This document shows, piece after piece, positions 1 through 7,027 of a stretch of DNA of 9,009 bases (position 1 is the stretch's first letter; the number at the start of each line of letters is the position of its first letter). Source of the stretch: Bacillota bacterium (GTDB lineage: Bacteria; Bacillota; UBA4882; UBA10575). The stretch is taken from assembly GCA_012512605.1 (NCBI GenBank), contig JAAZDX010000192.1:1-9009 (forward strand). Direction: 5' to 3'. The notes below the pieces were generated by a model. The model saw only the letters and a list, made by a program, of their open reading frames with translations, was not told the origin of the DNA and did not search any database. Both the position numbers and the translations under genes were made by a program.

Positions 1-2289
1 AGTGCGTTGGGGAAGGAGTTGGCCCTGGATCTTCGGCCTTCGTGCCGGATTGATGAGATAAAAACAAGGCAGGCGGAGACGACGGAAGCCCGTCTTTTGG
101 TCCAAAGCGGGGAAAAGCCTCCCCTTGGGGGAATCTTTGATGTGCGATCAGCCCTCAAAAAAGCCGGGCTGGGCGGGGTTTTGTCCCCGGAGGAACTGGC
201 AGCGGTGGGCGATACTTGCCGCGCCGCCCGTTTGCTCAAGGGCTTTTTCAGTGGTGAGAAAGGGGAACTGGCCCCCACCCTGACCGCTTTGGCGGTGGGC
301 TTGAGCGTCTTTTCCGATCTGGAGCGGGAGATTGAGCAAGCGATCGATCCGGACGAAGGGCGGGTGAAGGATAATGCCAGTCCCCAGCTTTCGCGGTTGC
401 GCGCCCAGATCCGTACTTATCAGAACCGGGTCCGTGATAAGCTGGATGCGTTGATTCACGGGAGTGAGACCCGGAAATACCTACAGGAAGCGCTAGTTAC
501 GGTCCGGAACGGACGTTACGTGATCCCGGTCAAACAGGAATACCGCCAGGTTTTACCGGGAATTGTCCACGACCAGTCGGCCAGCGGGGCTACCTTGTTT
601 GTTGAGCCCATGGCGATTGTGGAGATCAACAACCAGTTACGCCAGGTGGAGGCGGAGGAAGAGAAGGAAGTGGCGCGGATTTTAGCCGTCCTCAGTGTGC
701 TGGTGGGCGAAGTAGCCGCCCCAGCCCTGGCGAACCTGGAAATCTTGGCCCGCTTGGATCTGGCTTTTGCCAAAGCCCGGTATAGCCAAACGCTGGGCGG
801 AACCGAACCGGTGATCAACGACGAAGGGTATATCCGGCTACTATACGCCCGTCATCCCCTGTTGGAAGGGAATGTGGTCCCCATCGATCTGGAGTTGGGC
901 CGCAGTTTTCACACGCTTGTGATCACGGGACCCAATACCGGCGGGAAGACGGTCAGTTTGAAGACGGCGGGCTTACTTACCTTAATGGCCCAGTCCGGGC
1001 TGCATCTGCCGGCCTCATCTGGCTCAGAAGTGGGGGTCTTTACCGGCGTTTATTGTGATATCGGCGATGAGCAAAGTATTGAGCAGAGCCTTAGTACCTT
1101 TTCGTCCCACATGACCAACATTATTTCCATTTTACAAGAAGCCAAAGACGAAAACTGCCTTGTCCTCCTGGACGAGCTGGGGGCGGGTACCGACCCGGCG
1201 GAAGGGGCAACGCTGGCTATTGCTCTGCTTCAGGAGTTCCACCAGCGTGGGGTGAGGACGATTGCCACCACCCACTACGGGGACTTAAAAATTTTTGCTT
1301 ATAATACACCAGGGGTGCAGAATGCCTCGGTTGAATTCGACCCCCAGACCCTAGCCCCTACCTACCGTCTGCTCATTGGCCTTCCCGGCCGCAGTAATGC
1401 TTTTGCCGTGGCATCCCGCTTGGGACTGGACCCGGCAATAATTGAGCGGGCGCGCCAGCTCCTCTCCCCCGGGGAGCGGCGGGTCGAAGACCTGATCGGC
1501 GAAATCATGAAAGAACGCCAGTTACTGGAGCAGGAACGGCATGATGCTTCTGCGCTCCGGCTTCGGGTCCAAAGGCAGGAACAGGAATTACGAGCCGAGC
1601 TCACCAAGCTGAAGGCAAAACGGGAAGAGCTGATGAAAGCGGCGCGGGCCGAAGCCCGTTCTTTGGTGCGCGAAACGCGGCGGGAGATGGAGAATCTACT
1701 CCGGAGTTTGCAGGAAACAACAGACCGGAGCGAGCGGAGCCGCCTAGTAAACCAAGGCCGGGCGGCAATGCAGAAACAGCTGGCAGAACTAGAGGAGCCC
1801 TTACTACCGAGCGACGCCGAATACAAAGGCCAATTGGAAGTGGGTATGCGTGTTCGTCTGGCGGGGTTGGGCCAGGAAGGCGAGATTATTGACCTTAATG
1901 CGGATAATGTTCTTGTCCAGTCCGGTTCGGTCCGGCTCTGGGTGGATCGGGGCAAACTTACGCCCCTGGTCGAGCAAGGGGAAAAGCCGGCACCACCGGG
2001 GGGAATCAAGATGGGTGCGTTAGGTCAGGAGAAAGCCAAAACCATCTCGCCCGAACTGGACCTCCGGGGGATGACTGTCGAAGAAGCATTACACGTTACC
2101 GATAAGTACCTGGATGAAGCCTTGCTAGCCGGTTTGCCCTGGGTCCGCCTGATCCACGGTAAAGGCACCGGCGCCCTCCGCGCTGCCATCACTGACTATC
2201 TCAAGAAGCACCCCCGCGTCAGCAAACACCGTTGGGGTGAAACCAACGAAGGCGGGATGGGCGTGACGGTGGTGGAACTGAAGGCCTAA
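1..2289 (+). CDS. mutS2: MutS2 family ATPase/endonuclease, 5'-truncated by the window edge
   Basis: Homologue of MutS2, a MutS-like clamp ATPase with a C-terminal Smr nuclease domain. In the literature it is linked to suppression of homologous recombination and, in Bacillus, to splitting of collided ribosomes. The reading frame is open from base 1. A TTG at 7 could serve as a start, but the residues there (SALGKELALDL) align inside the family N-terminus, so about 25 residues lie upstream of the window. Counting from that TTG, the Walker A motif GPNTGGKT is at residues 308-315 and Walker B (LVLLDELGAGTDP) carries D389-E390. A long charged coiled-coil region follows at about 500-600, then a KOW-like linker. 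The Smr domain has LDLRG at 684-688 and HGKGTG at 717-722, and the C-terminus is the typical GVTVVELKA. Both the ATPase and nuclease motifs look intact. It ends with TAA about 70 bases before a strong terminator. Confidence 0.96.
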   Translation, partial: SALGKELALDLRPSCRIDEIKTRQAETTEARLLVQSGEKPPLGGIFDVRSALKKAGLGGVLSPEELAAVGDTCRAARLLKGFFSGEKGELAPTLTALAVGLSVFSDLEREIEQAIDPDEGRVKDNASPQLSRLRAQIRTYQNRVRDKLDALIHGSETRKYLQEALVTVRNGRYVIPVKQEYRQVLPGIVHDQSASGATLFVEPMAIVEINNQLRQVEAEEEKEVARILAVLSVLVGEVAAPALANLEILARLDLAFAKARYSQTLGGTEPVINDEGYIRLLYARHPLLEGNVVPIDLELGRSFHTLVITGPNTGGKTVSLKTAGLLTLMAQSGLHLPASSGSEVGVFTGVYCDIGDEQSIEQSLSTFSSHMTNIISILQEAKDENCLVLLDELGAGTDPAEGATLAIALLQEFHQRGVRTIATTHYGDLKIFAYNTPGVQNASVEFDPQTLAPTYRLLIGLPGRSNAFAVASRLGLDPAIIERARQLLSPGERRVEDLIGEIMKERQLLEQERHDASALRLRVQRQEQELRAELTKLKAKREELMKAARAEARSLVRETRREMENLLRSLQETTDRSERSRLVNQGRAAMQKQLAELEEPLLPSDAEYKGQLEVGMRVRLAGLGQEGEIIDLNADNVLVQSGSVRLWVDRGKLTPLVEQGEKPAPPGGIKMGALGQEKAKTISPELDLRGMTVEEALHVTDKYLDEALLAGLPWVRLIHGKGTGALRAAITDYLKKHPRVSKHRWGETNEGGMGVTVVELKA

Positions 2290-2357
2290 GGCTTTTCGCC
2301 TGCCCTCAGTCTTTCCTTTGGCTACAGCTGGTAAGGTTAGATTTTAGATCCAATTTC

Positions 2358-2396
2358 AAAATAGCTGTCTACTTTGGTGTAGGCAGCTATTTTTTT
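2358..2396 (+). terminator. Rho-independent terminator of mutS2
   Basis: The arms 2358-2372 (AAAATAGCTGTCTAC) and 2379-2393 (GTAGGCAGCTATTTT) pair over 15 bases with a single G-U wobble around a 6-base loop. The right arm merges into a run of seven T (2390-2396). It lies about 70 bases after the mutS2 stop and should separate mutS2 from the downstream genes. The A/T outer arms could also allow weaker termination on the opposite strand. Confidence 0.9.
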
Positions 2397-2479
2397 GTAA
2401 AATTCGAAAAATGTTTAAGGGTCAGCCGCTTCGTGCCTGATTATGCCTTAGGGAAATAAATATAAACGGGGAGTACGAA

Positions 2480-2508
2480 TTGTTTGCACTCTTTTTTAAA
2501 ACTATACA
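2480..2508 (+). promoter_or_regulatory. Possible sigma-A-type promoter for the small secreted protein gene
   Basis: TTGTTT (2480-2485) and TATACA (2503-2508) are separated by 17 bases. Each matches the housekeeping consensus only partly (3 of 6 and 4 of 6). The position, about 140 bases before the GTG start and after the mutS2 terminator, is sensible but implies a fairly long leader. The -10-like element is duplicated in the adjacent tandem repeat. Confidence 0.3.
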
Positions 2509-2520
2509 GGACTATACAGG
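2501..2520. repeat. Perfect 10-base tandem duplication (ACTATACAGG x2)
   Basis: ACTATACAGG at 2501-2510 is repeated exactly at 2511-2520. Each copy contains a -10-like TATACA. It may be a simple slippage duplication. If the element is a promoter or operator half-site, the duplication would offer two alternative start positions 10 bases apart, about one helical turn. Confidence 0.85.
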
Positions 2521-2648
2521 ATCCGGACGGTGTGAAGAACGGAAGAAGGAGAAGAGGAAAAGTTGGAAATATGTAGAAAAGATTTATGGTGGTTTTTGCG
2601 GGTTCCCAATATCCGTCTTTAAAATCCATGAATCAGGAGGACTAAATC

Positions 2649-3182
2649 GTGAAAAAGATAATACCCTTTGTTTTGGTTGTTTTGTTAAGTCTGGTGGTGA
2701 CCCATTCCGTTTTAGCTGATAGTAGTTTTAGAGCAGACGATGACCGCGGGGTTAAGTTTGGTTTGAAAATATCTCAAGAGACGGTCTCCCAGACGGATGA
2801 CATCAATGGTGGTAGTTATTTATTCATAAACCCCTTGATCAGCTTTGGCCCGAAGTTTTCATTGCATTTCAAGTATTCTACGGACCTGGCTCCCCTTAGT
2901 TTTTCTGATGGATTATTCTCAATTACTCCTCAGTTTGTCCTGAAAAACTATGCTTCAAGTGGCGATACCCCTGATTCCCAAATGTCTTTAGGTTTAACTT
3001 ATTTAAAAAGCAAAAACGGCAATTATTACGGTGTAAAATTTTGCCCCTTCGCCTTCGATCGGGGATTACCGGATAATGATGGGGTAATAATCGAAATGTT
3101 TCCGTTCAGTTTTCTGTATAGTCCGGAAACTACGGAAACAATAATTATATTTGGGGTAGTATCGCTTGGAGGTTATTTTTAA
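2649..3182 (+). CDS. Small secreted, beta-strand-rich protein of unknown function; candidate outer-membrane beta-barrel
   Basis: Function not recognised. The GTG start at 2649 is chosen because a perfect AGGAGG (2635-2640) sits 8 bases upstream and translation begins with a textbook signal peptide: MKK, a hydrophobic core at residues 4-18, and a likely signal-peptidase-I cut after VLA at 23. There is no lipobox cysteine. The mature part, about 154 residues, has roughly eight short stretches of alternating polar and hydrophobic/aromatic residues separated by Gly/Asp/Asn/Ser/Pro-rich turns. Examples are VKFGLKISQ, FSLHFKYS, MSLGLTYLK, YYGVKFCPFAF and IIEMFPFSFLY. The chain ends in GGYF, and a terminal aromatic residue is typical of outer-membrane barrels. 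An 8-strand barrel is an inference from this pattern only; a secreted or cell-surface beta-sandwich would also fit. Base composition is visibly more AT-rich than mutS2. It appears to be a single-gene unit. Confidence 0.75.
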   Translation: MKKIIPFVLVVLLSLVVTHSVLADSSFRADDDRGVKFGLKISQETVSQTDDINGGSYLFINPLISFGPKFSLHFKYSTDLAPLSFSDGLFSITPQFVLKNYASSGDTPDSQMSLGLTYLKSKNGNYYGVKFCPFAFDRGLPDNDGVIIEMFPFSFLYSPETTETIIIFGVVSLGGYF

Positions 3183-3300
3183 ACGATTTTTTCGCTTTCT
3201 GCAAAATCTTACATTCTGTTTCTTACAGGTTAATCTTTGTTTCTAAAAATATTAAAGGATAATAAAAACAACTCCATTCTATAGAGGTAGCCATTTTTCT

Positions 3301-3457
3301 TATAATATATGTGTATATAAATAATTGATTGGGGTTGAGGCGGTGAAAAATGCTTTGCGGCGGAAGCATTCCCGACTCGCCAGGATTAAACACAACCATT
3401 ATGGAGTTTTATTGCTAGATAAAACAACCACCCCGTTTGGAGCGGGGTGGTTATTTT
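3301..3457 (+). ncRNA. Possible small structured RNA ending in a terminator hairpin
   Basis: TATAAT at 3301-3306 is followed by a stretch that can fold. The arms 3349-3355 (AATGCTT) and 3364-3370 (AAGCATT) pair perfectly over 7 bases around an 8-base loop, and flanking GGCG/CGCC bases could close it further. It ends in the hairpin at 3421-3457. A transcript of about 140 bases would result. I recognise no known riboswitch or small-RNA family. The hairpins could equally be the 3' untranslated region of the upstream gene at 2649-3182. Confidence 0.25.
3421..3457 (+). terminator. Rho-independent terminator-type hairpin
   Basis: AACCACCCCG (3426-3435) pairs perfectly with CGGGGTGGTT (3443-3452) around a 7-base loop. 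Past one C-A mismatch, AAAA (3421-3424) pairs with TTTT (3454-3457). Having A's on one side and T's on the other, it could end transcription in both directions. It lies about 240 bases after the secreted-protein gene and about 195 bases before the chemoreceptor gene, so it insulates the two. Confidence 0.75.
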
Positions 3458-3503
3458 CAGAAAGATTGTACGCCCTTCAACGTTATCCCTCTGGTGTTAC
3501 TAA

Positions 3504-3515
3504 TGAGGGCCCTCA
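3504..3515. repeat. Perfect 12-base palindrome TGAGGGCCCTCA
   Basis: The 12 bases read identically on both strands. They lie about 140 bases before the chemoreceptor start, where an operator could sit. A related partial copy is nearby: GCCCTTCAACG (about 3472-3482) resembles GCCCTCAACG (about 3510-3519). No regulator is identifiable, and the palindrome may be fortuitous. Confidence 0.35.
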
Positions 3516-3577
3516 ACGGACATGAACCCATTCTTCGTTTTCGATTTTGGCTGGTAAAGGAAGGAACAGCCCAATAT

Positions 3578-3608
3578 TTGGCGAATACTTAACTAAAGGA
3601 TTTAAAAT
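3578..3608 (+). promoter_or_regulatory. Weak candidate promoter for the chemoreceptor operon
   Basis: TTGGCG (3578-3583) and TAAAAT (3603-3608) are separated by 19 bases, which is longer than ideal. This is the best housekeeping-type pair seen between the terminator at 3457 and the chemoreceptor start. A motility-sigma-like TAAA...GCC arrangement just downstream was considered but would place the transcript start inside the ribosome binding site. Confidence 0.22.
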
Positions 3609-3639
3609 AGGTTAAATAGTAGTGAACGAAGCCATTGAA

Positions 3640-3647
3640 AAGGAGAG
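3640..3647 (+). promoter_or_regulatory. Ribosome binding site that fixes the chemoreceptor start
   Basis: AAGGAGAG at 3640-3647 lies a few bases before the ATG at 3653. An upstream in-frame TTG at 3635 would place this Shine-Dalgarno sequence inside the coding region, so the ATG is the better start. Confidence 0.8.
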
Positions 3648-3652
3648 ATGTC

Positions 3653-5848
3653 ATGTTAGCGGAAGGAATGAAAAGGATTAAAAGGATGAAATTTATTGGC
3701 AATATCGGAAAGACCTCGATTCGTGATCGTTTAATCTACTCCTTTATCTTCGTTTCGCTTGTCCCGGTTTTTATCGTAGGATTAATGTCCTATACCAGTT
3801 CAAGGTCGGCGATGACCAGGAAATTCACCCAGTCAACCCTGGATGAACTCAACCAAACGGCGGCCCATGTCAGGCTTAAACTTAACGAATTTGAAACTGT
3901 ATCGGTTCGACTACTTATCGATCAACAGTTCCATCAGGCGATCTGGAATTACAACAACCTGTCTCCTACCGCTGCCCTAGGCCAACGTCACTACGTAAAC
4001 AGATTTTTTAATAACTATCTCATTAGTAATCCGGATATATTTGGCTTTGTTTTCATCAGTGAAGCCGCCGACCGTGAACCTTTAGTCTTCGCTAAGGATT
4101 ATGGTCCGGAATTGAGACAATTTTGTACGGAATTACGGGCGACGGAGACTTATCGCCAAATTCTTCAGGCGGGGGATAGAATAAACTGGGCTTCACTTAA
4201 AGTTGAAGGCAGCCCCCTTTTGTATCTGGCGCGGTGTATCACCGAGTCGGTCACAGAAACTCCCTTAGGGGTTTTAATGATATTGGTGGAAGAAGAAACG
4301 ATTGACCGAATTATTAATTCCCATCTTTATACTGGTTTGGATAGCTCCACTAACGATCTGAACAAATATTCGGTAATCATCGATAGCGAGGGTGACATTA
4401 TTTCTTCGCCAATGAAGAACCATATTGGTGGGCAGATTTCAGCCCTTTTAGCAAATACCGAACCTTTACAACCAATTATGTTGGGGACGGAATCCGACCG
4501 CGATTACGAACAAAAGCGAGGCAGCTACATTAGTAAGATCGAGGGCAAAGAGAACTTAGTTACTTTCAAGACCATTAGTGGTGTAACGGGGATTGGCAGT
4601 AAAAGCGATTGGCATCTCTTATGTTTCACCCAAACTTCCTATCTTTATGCCGAATCGAGAACTGTTGGCCTAACCACCTTGATCATGGCGGGCTTCTTCG
4701 CTTTGTTAGCCGCCGGGATTTCATTTACAGTAGCTCTAGGGATCTCAAATCCATTAAATGAAGTAATGGAAGCAATGGCAAAGGCGGAGAAGGGCGATTT
4801 ATCGGTGCGGGTTCGGCTCAACACCGAGGACGAATTGGGTGTGTTAGGAACGAGTTTTAACCGGATGGTTGAGAGAATTGGCGAATTGATCGACGAAACA
4901 CAGGTTGCCGTTAAAAGTGTTTTGGAACATAGTTTCGTGTTGGAAGATAGTTCGCTGGAATCGGTGCGGACAGCGGAGAGTATTGCCCGTATTATGTCGG
5001 AAATTAGTACCGGGACAATTGAGCAAACAAAAGAAGCGGAGAATTCCAGTGGTAGAATGCGCAATTTAGCTGTCCAAATTGGGAAAGTCAATGAGCAAGC
5101 GGACGAAGTCGGAAAAATATCCAGTTCAACAAAGGAGTTGAGCTACAATTCTCAAGAAACAGTCCAATTACTACTGGCCAACACAAAAGAAACGGAAGAG
5201 ATAACAACGGTGATGCTTGACGTTATAAATGACCTCCGAACCAGCGTTGGTGAGATCAGCAGGATTACGGAAGTCATTAGTAACCTGGCGGAACAATCAA
5301 ACTTGCTGGCGTTGAACGCATCGATTGAAGCCGCGCGCGCCGGTGAAATGGGGAAAGGCTTTGCCGTCGTCGCCGAAGAAATGAACAAACTAGCGGGTCA
5401 GTCGCGCGATGGCGCCACCACAATCAATACAATTGTGAAAAGCATCCTTGAAAAGATTATGTTGTCCACGACAACGATGGAGCGGGGATATGCGATCATG
5501 GCCAAACAAATGGAGTCTGTTGCCGGAGCGCAGGAATCCTTTACGCGGATCATCGAAGCTATGGACGAAACGACCAGGCGGATGGTTGATATGGGGGCCA
5601 TCATCAATGAGGTTGATCGAGCCAAGGAAGAAACAACCCAATCCATCGAAGTGATTAGTGCAATTTTAGAGGAGACAGCCGCTTCGGCGCAGGAGGTCTC
5701 CGCTGCGACTGAAGAACAGACCGCCATTGCCGACCAAGTTAAGAGCCTCGCTGCCGGTTTGCGGGAGATGGCAGAGAATCTTGTCCAGATGATTGAACGG
5801 TTCCAAGTGGACGCCGCTACGGAAGCTAGGGAAACAAATATTTCGTAA
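3653..5848 (+). CDS. Methyl-accepting chemotaxis protein with a double-Cache-like periplasmic sensor
   Basis: Transmembrane chemoreceptor of 731 residues that should sense a ligand outside the membrane and control the CheA/CheW kinase complex. A basic N-terminus leads into TM1 (about 27-47). An external domain of about 290 residues ends with features of dCache_1 domains: YSVIIDSEGDIISSP, LVTFKTI and SDWHLL. TM2 is at about 340-363 and HAMP at about 366-417. The cytoplasmic hairpin has the highly conserved tip EQSNLLALNASIEAARAGE from residue 547, followed by GFAVVAEE. The arms are about 140 residues each, roughly 20 heptads, which may mean a 40H-type receptor. There is no C-terminal NWETF-like CheR tether. 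The start is ATG 3653, fixed by the ribosome binding site at 3640-3647. It is followed after 12 bases by a sugar-binding protein, so the two are probably co-transcribed and may work as receptor and ligand carrier. Its sensor half is clearly homologous to the protein at 7113-8261. Confidence 0.95.
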   Translation: MLAEGMKRIKRMKFIGNIGKTSIRDRLIYSFIFVSLVPVFIVGLMSYTSSRSAMTRKFTQSTLDELNQTAAHVRLKLNEFETVSVRLLIDQQFHQAIWNYNNLSPTAALGQRHYVNRFFNNYLISNPDIFGFVFISEAADREPLVFAKDYGPELRQFCTELRATETYRQILQAGDRINWASLKVEGSPLLYLARCITESVTETPLGVLMILVEEETIDRIINSHLYTGLDSSTNDLNKYSVIIDSEGDIISSPMKNHIGGQISALLANTEPLQPIMLGTESDRDYEQKRGSYISKIEGKENLVTFKTISGVTGIGSKSDWHLLCFTQTSYLYAESRTVGLTTLIMAGFFALLAAGISFTVALGISNPLNEVMEAMAKAEKGDLSVRVRLNTEDELGVLGTSFNRMVERIGELIDETQVAVKSVLEHSFVLEDSSLESVRTAESIARIMSEISTGTIEQTKEAENSSGRMRNLAVQIGKVNEQADEVGKISSSTKELSYNSQETVQLLLANTKETEEITTVMLDVINDLRTSVGEISRITEVISNLAEQSNLLALNASIEAARAGEMGKGFAVVAEEMNKLAGQSRDGATTINTIVKSILEKIMLSTTTMERGYAIMAKQMESVAGAQESFTRIIEAMDETTRRMVDMGAIINEVDRAKEETTQSIEVISAILEETAASAQEVSAATEEQTAIADQVKSLAAGLREMAENLVQMIERFQVDAATEARETNIS

Positions 5849-5860
5849 GGAGGGAACGGA

Positions 5861-6811
5861 ATGTCCAAGAGAAAACCGGTTTTCTTGGTGGCGTTGGCGC
5901 TTATGTTGGTCCTCGGTAGTGTCGTTGGTGCCCGGCAAAAAAAGATCGTGGTCGGCTTTGCCCAGGTGGGAGCAGAAAGCGCTTGGCGAATGGCCAATAC
6001 CGAGTCGATAATCTCCGAAGCAAAGAAACGCGGGATTGAACTGATCTTTGTCGATGGTCAACAGCAGCAAGCCAACCAGATCAAAGCACTCCGGTCTTTT
6101 ATCGAACGGAAGGTCGATGTGATTGGTTTTTCGCCGGTCGTCACTACCGGTTGGGAAGAAGTTCTGGAGGAGGCGAAGCAAGCAAAGATACCCGTCATCC
6201 TGACCGACCGGGGTGTTGACTGTGCGGATGATTCCCTCTGGGTCACTTTGATCGGTTCCGATTTTGTGGAGGAAGGACGCCGGGCGGCGCGCTGGCTGGC
6301 GGAGAAGATGAACGGCCAGGCGAATATTGTTGAGTTACAAGGGACCATTGGCTCGGCACCGACTATTGACCGGAAAAAGGGCTTTGAAGAAGTGATCGCC
6401 GCTTACCCTGGGATGAAGATTATCAGATCAGAGATCGGCGACTTTACGCGGTCCAAGGGCAAGGAAGTGATGGAAGAATTCCTGAAGGCGGAAGGGAACC
6501 GGATCAACGCGCTGTTTGCCCATAATGATGACATGGCATTTGGTGCAATCCAAGCGATCGAGGCTTATGGCCTTAGGCCCGGTGTGGATATCATCATTGT
6601 TTCGGTTGACGCGATTCGCGCCGCTTTTGAAGCCATGATTGAGGGTAAGCTCAATTGCACAGTAGAATGTAATCCACTGTTGGGACGGCATTTCTTTGAT
6701 GCGGTGGAAGCCATATTGGCTGGAAAGCCTATTCCCAAACGAATTATTGTGGAGGAAGGAATATTCCCCCAAGAAGTGGCCAGGGATGTTCTGCCGACCC
6801 GTCGGTATTAG
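5861..6811 (+). CDS. Periplasmic sugar-binding protein, YtfQ-like (galactofuranose-binding family)
   Basis: Type-I periplasmic binding protein of 316 residues, close to the 318 of E. coli YtfQ. The ribosome binding site AAGGAGGG (5847-5854) overlaps the upstream stop codon, and the ATG follows after 6 bases, which indicates a tight operon. The signal peptide (residues 1-24, ending SVVGA) has no lipobox cysteine, so the product should be free rather than lipid-anchored. Blocks recalled as conserved in YtfQ are present: GFAQVGAESAWR from residue 32, DGQQQQANQIKA from 65, ELQGT at 158-162 followed by IDRKKGFEE, GDFTRSKGKEVM from 193, and HNDDM at 221-225. The family binds pentose or hexose sugars, with galactofuranose known for YtfQ; the actual ligand here is an inference. 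No cognate ABC ATPase or permease (YtfR/YtfT/YjfF type) is adjacent. The partner is instead a chemoreceptor, which suggests a sensing role, although a transporter elsewhere could also use it. Confidence 0.92.
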   Translation: MSKRKPVFLVALALMLVLGSVVGARQKKIVVGFAQVGAESAWRMANTESIISEAKKRGIELIFVDGQQQQANQIKALRSFIERKVDVIGFSPVVTTGWEEVLEEAKQAKIPVILTDRGVDCADDSLWVTLIGSDFVEEGRRAARWLAEKMNGQANIVELQGTIGSAPTIDRKKGFEEVIAAYPGMKIIRSEIGDFTRSKGKEVMEEFLKAEGNRINALFAHNDDMAFGAIQAIEAYGLRPGVDIIIVSVDAIRAAFEAMIEGKLNCTVECNPLLGRHFFDAVEAILAGKPIPKRIIVEEGIFPQEVARDVLPTRRY

Positions 6812-6895
6812 GGGTGTAATCAGCTGTCCAGCCACTCCATTACGGTCTAAAATTACTTAAAAATATGTCGTTTCTATGCTGTGGATTTGCTGATA

Positions 6896-6945
6896 TTCTT
6901 GTCCTCGATTTTATAATCTCCTTATTTTAGAGATTTGGACAAGAA
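6896..6945 (+). promoter_or_regulatory. Stem-loop mutually exclusive with the adjacent terminator (possible antiterminator)
   Basis: TTCTTGTCC (6896-6904) pairs perfectly with GGACAAGAA (6937-6945). Inside it, AATCTC (6915-6920) pairs with GAGATT (6930-6935). The inner stem uses bases that also form the left arm of the terminator hairpin at 6918-6969, so the two folds cannot coexist. The arrangement resembles an attenuator leader, but no ligand-binding domain is recognised and the overlap may be coincidental. Confidence 0.35.
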
Positions 6946-6974
6946 CTGCCATCTCTCTATAATAAGGGGTTTTT
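6918..6974 (+). terminator. Probable Rho-independent terminator after the sugar-binding protein gene
   Basis: The arm 6918-6933 (CTCCTTATTTTAGAGA) pairs with 6954-6969 (TCTCTATAATAAGGGG) over 16 positions with one T-T mismatch and one G-U wobble. The loop is 20 bases. TTTTT (6970-6974) follows directly. It lies about 105 bases after the stop at 6811. The stem is AT-rich and the loop large, so efficiency may be modest. Confidence 0.55.
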
Positions 6975-7027
6975 ATAATTTCTTTAGTTTACGCCAGTAT
7001 TCTTTGGTTTTTATGCCAATTTAACGC

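Larger units (their letters stand above)
2290..2648. other. Intergenic region between mutS2 and the small secreted protein gene
   Basis: No convincing gene lies in these 359 bases. They hold the mutS2 terminator (2358-2396), an AT-rich stretch, a possible promoter overlapping a 10-base tandem repeat (2480-2520), a purine-rich run at about 2534-2560, and the ribosome binding site of the next gene. A short frame opening at the TTG at 2480 runs into the next gene out of frame, has no ribosome binding site and shows no protein-like features, so it is not annotated. Confidence 0.7.
3183..3634. other. Non-coding region before the chemoreceptor operon
   Basis: No convincing protein gene lies in these 452 bases. 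The first part is very AT-rich and contains a good -10-like TATAAT at 3301-3306, although no clear -35 precedes it at the right distance. After it come a small hairpin (3349-3370), a strong GC-rich terminator-type hairpin (3421-3457), a 12-base perfect palindrome (3504-3515) and weak promoter-like elements before the chemoreceptor gene. A 66-codon frame from a TTG at 3325 runs straight through the terminator hairpin, lacks a proper ribosome binding site and resembles nothing I know, so it is not called as a gene. Confidence 0.65.

Noticed and set aside
7..9. TTG at 7 as the true start of mutS2
   Set aside because: The frame is open to base 1, and the residues around it match an internal N-terminal block of the family. 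The real start lies about 25 codons upstream of the window.
1362..2009. Long reverse-strand frame inside mutS2
   Set aside because: It lies opposite a well-conserved gene and its Ser/Arg-rich translation is typical of an antisense shadow frame.
2480..2719. A 79-codon forward frame upstream of the secreted-protein gene
   Set aside because: It starts at a TTG without a ribosome binding site, overlaps the well-supported gene at 2649 out of frame, and has a low-complexity Lys/Glu stretch from purine-rich DNA.
3325..3525. A 66-codon forward frame
   Set aside because: It runs through the strong terminator hairpin at 3421-3457, has no suitable ribosome binding site and no recognisable features.
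3613..3638. Motility-sigma-like promoter (TAAA, then GCC about 15 bases later) before the chemoreceptor
   Set aside because: The -10 half matches poorly, and the transcript would start within the ribosome binding site.
3635..3652. Upstream TTG start for the chemoreceptor
   Set aside because: The Shine-Dalgarno sequence AAGGAGAG lies inside this extension and is correctly spaced for the ATG at 3653.
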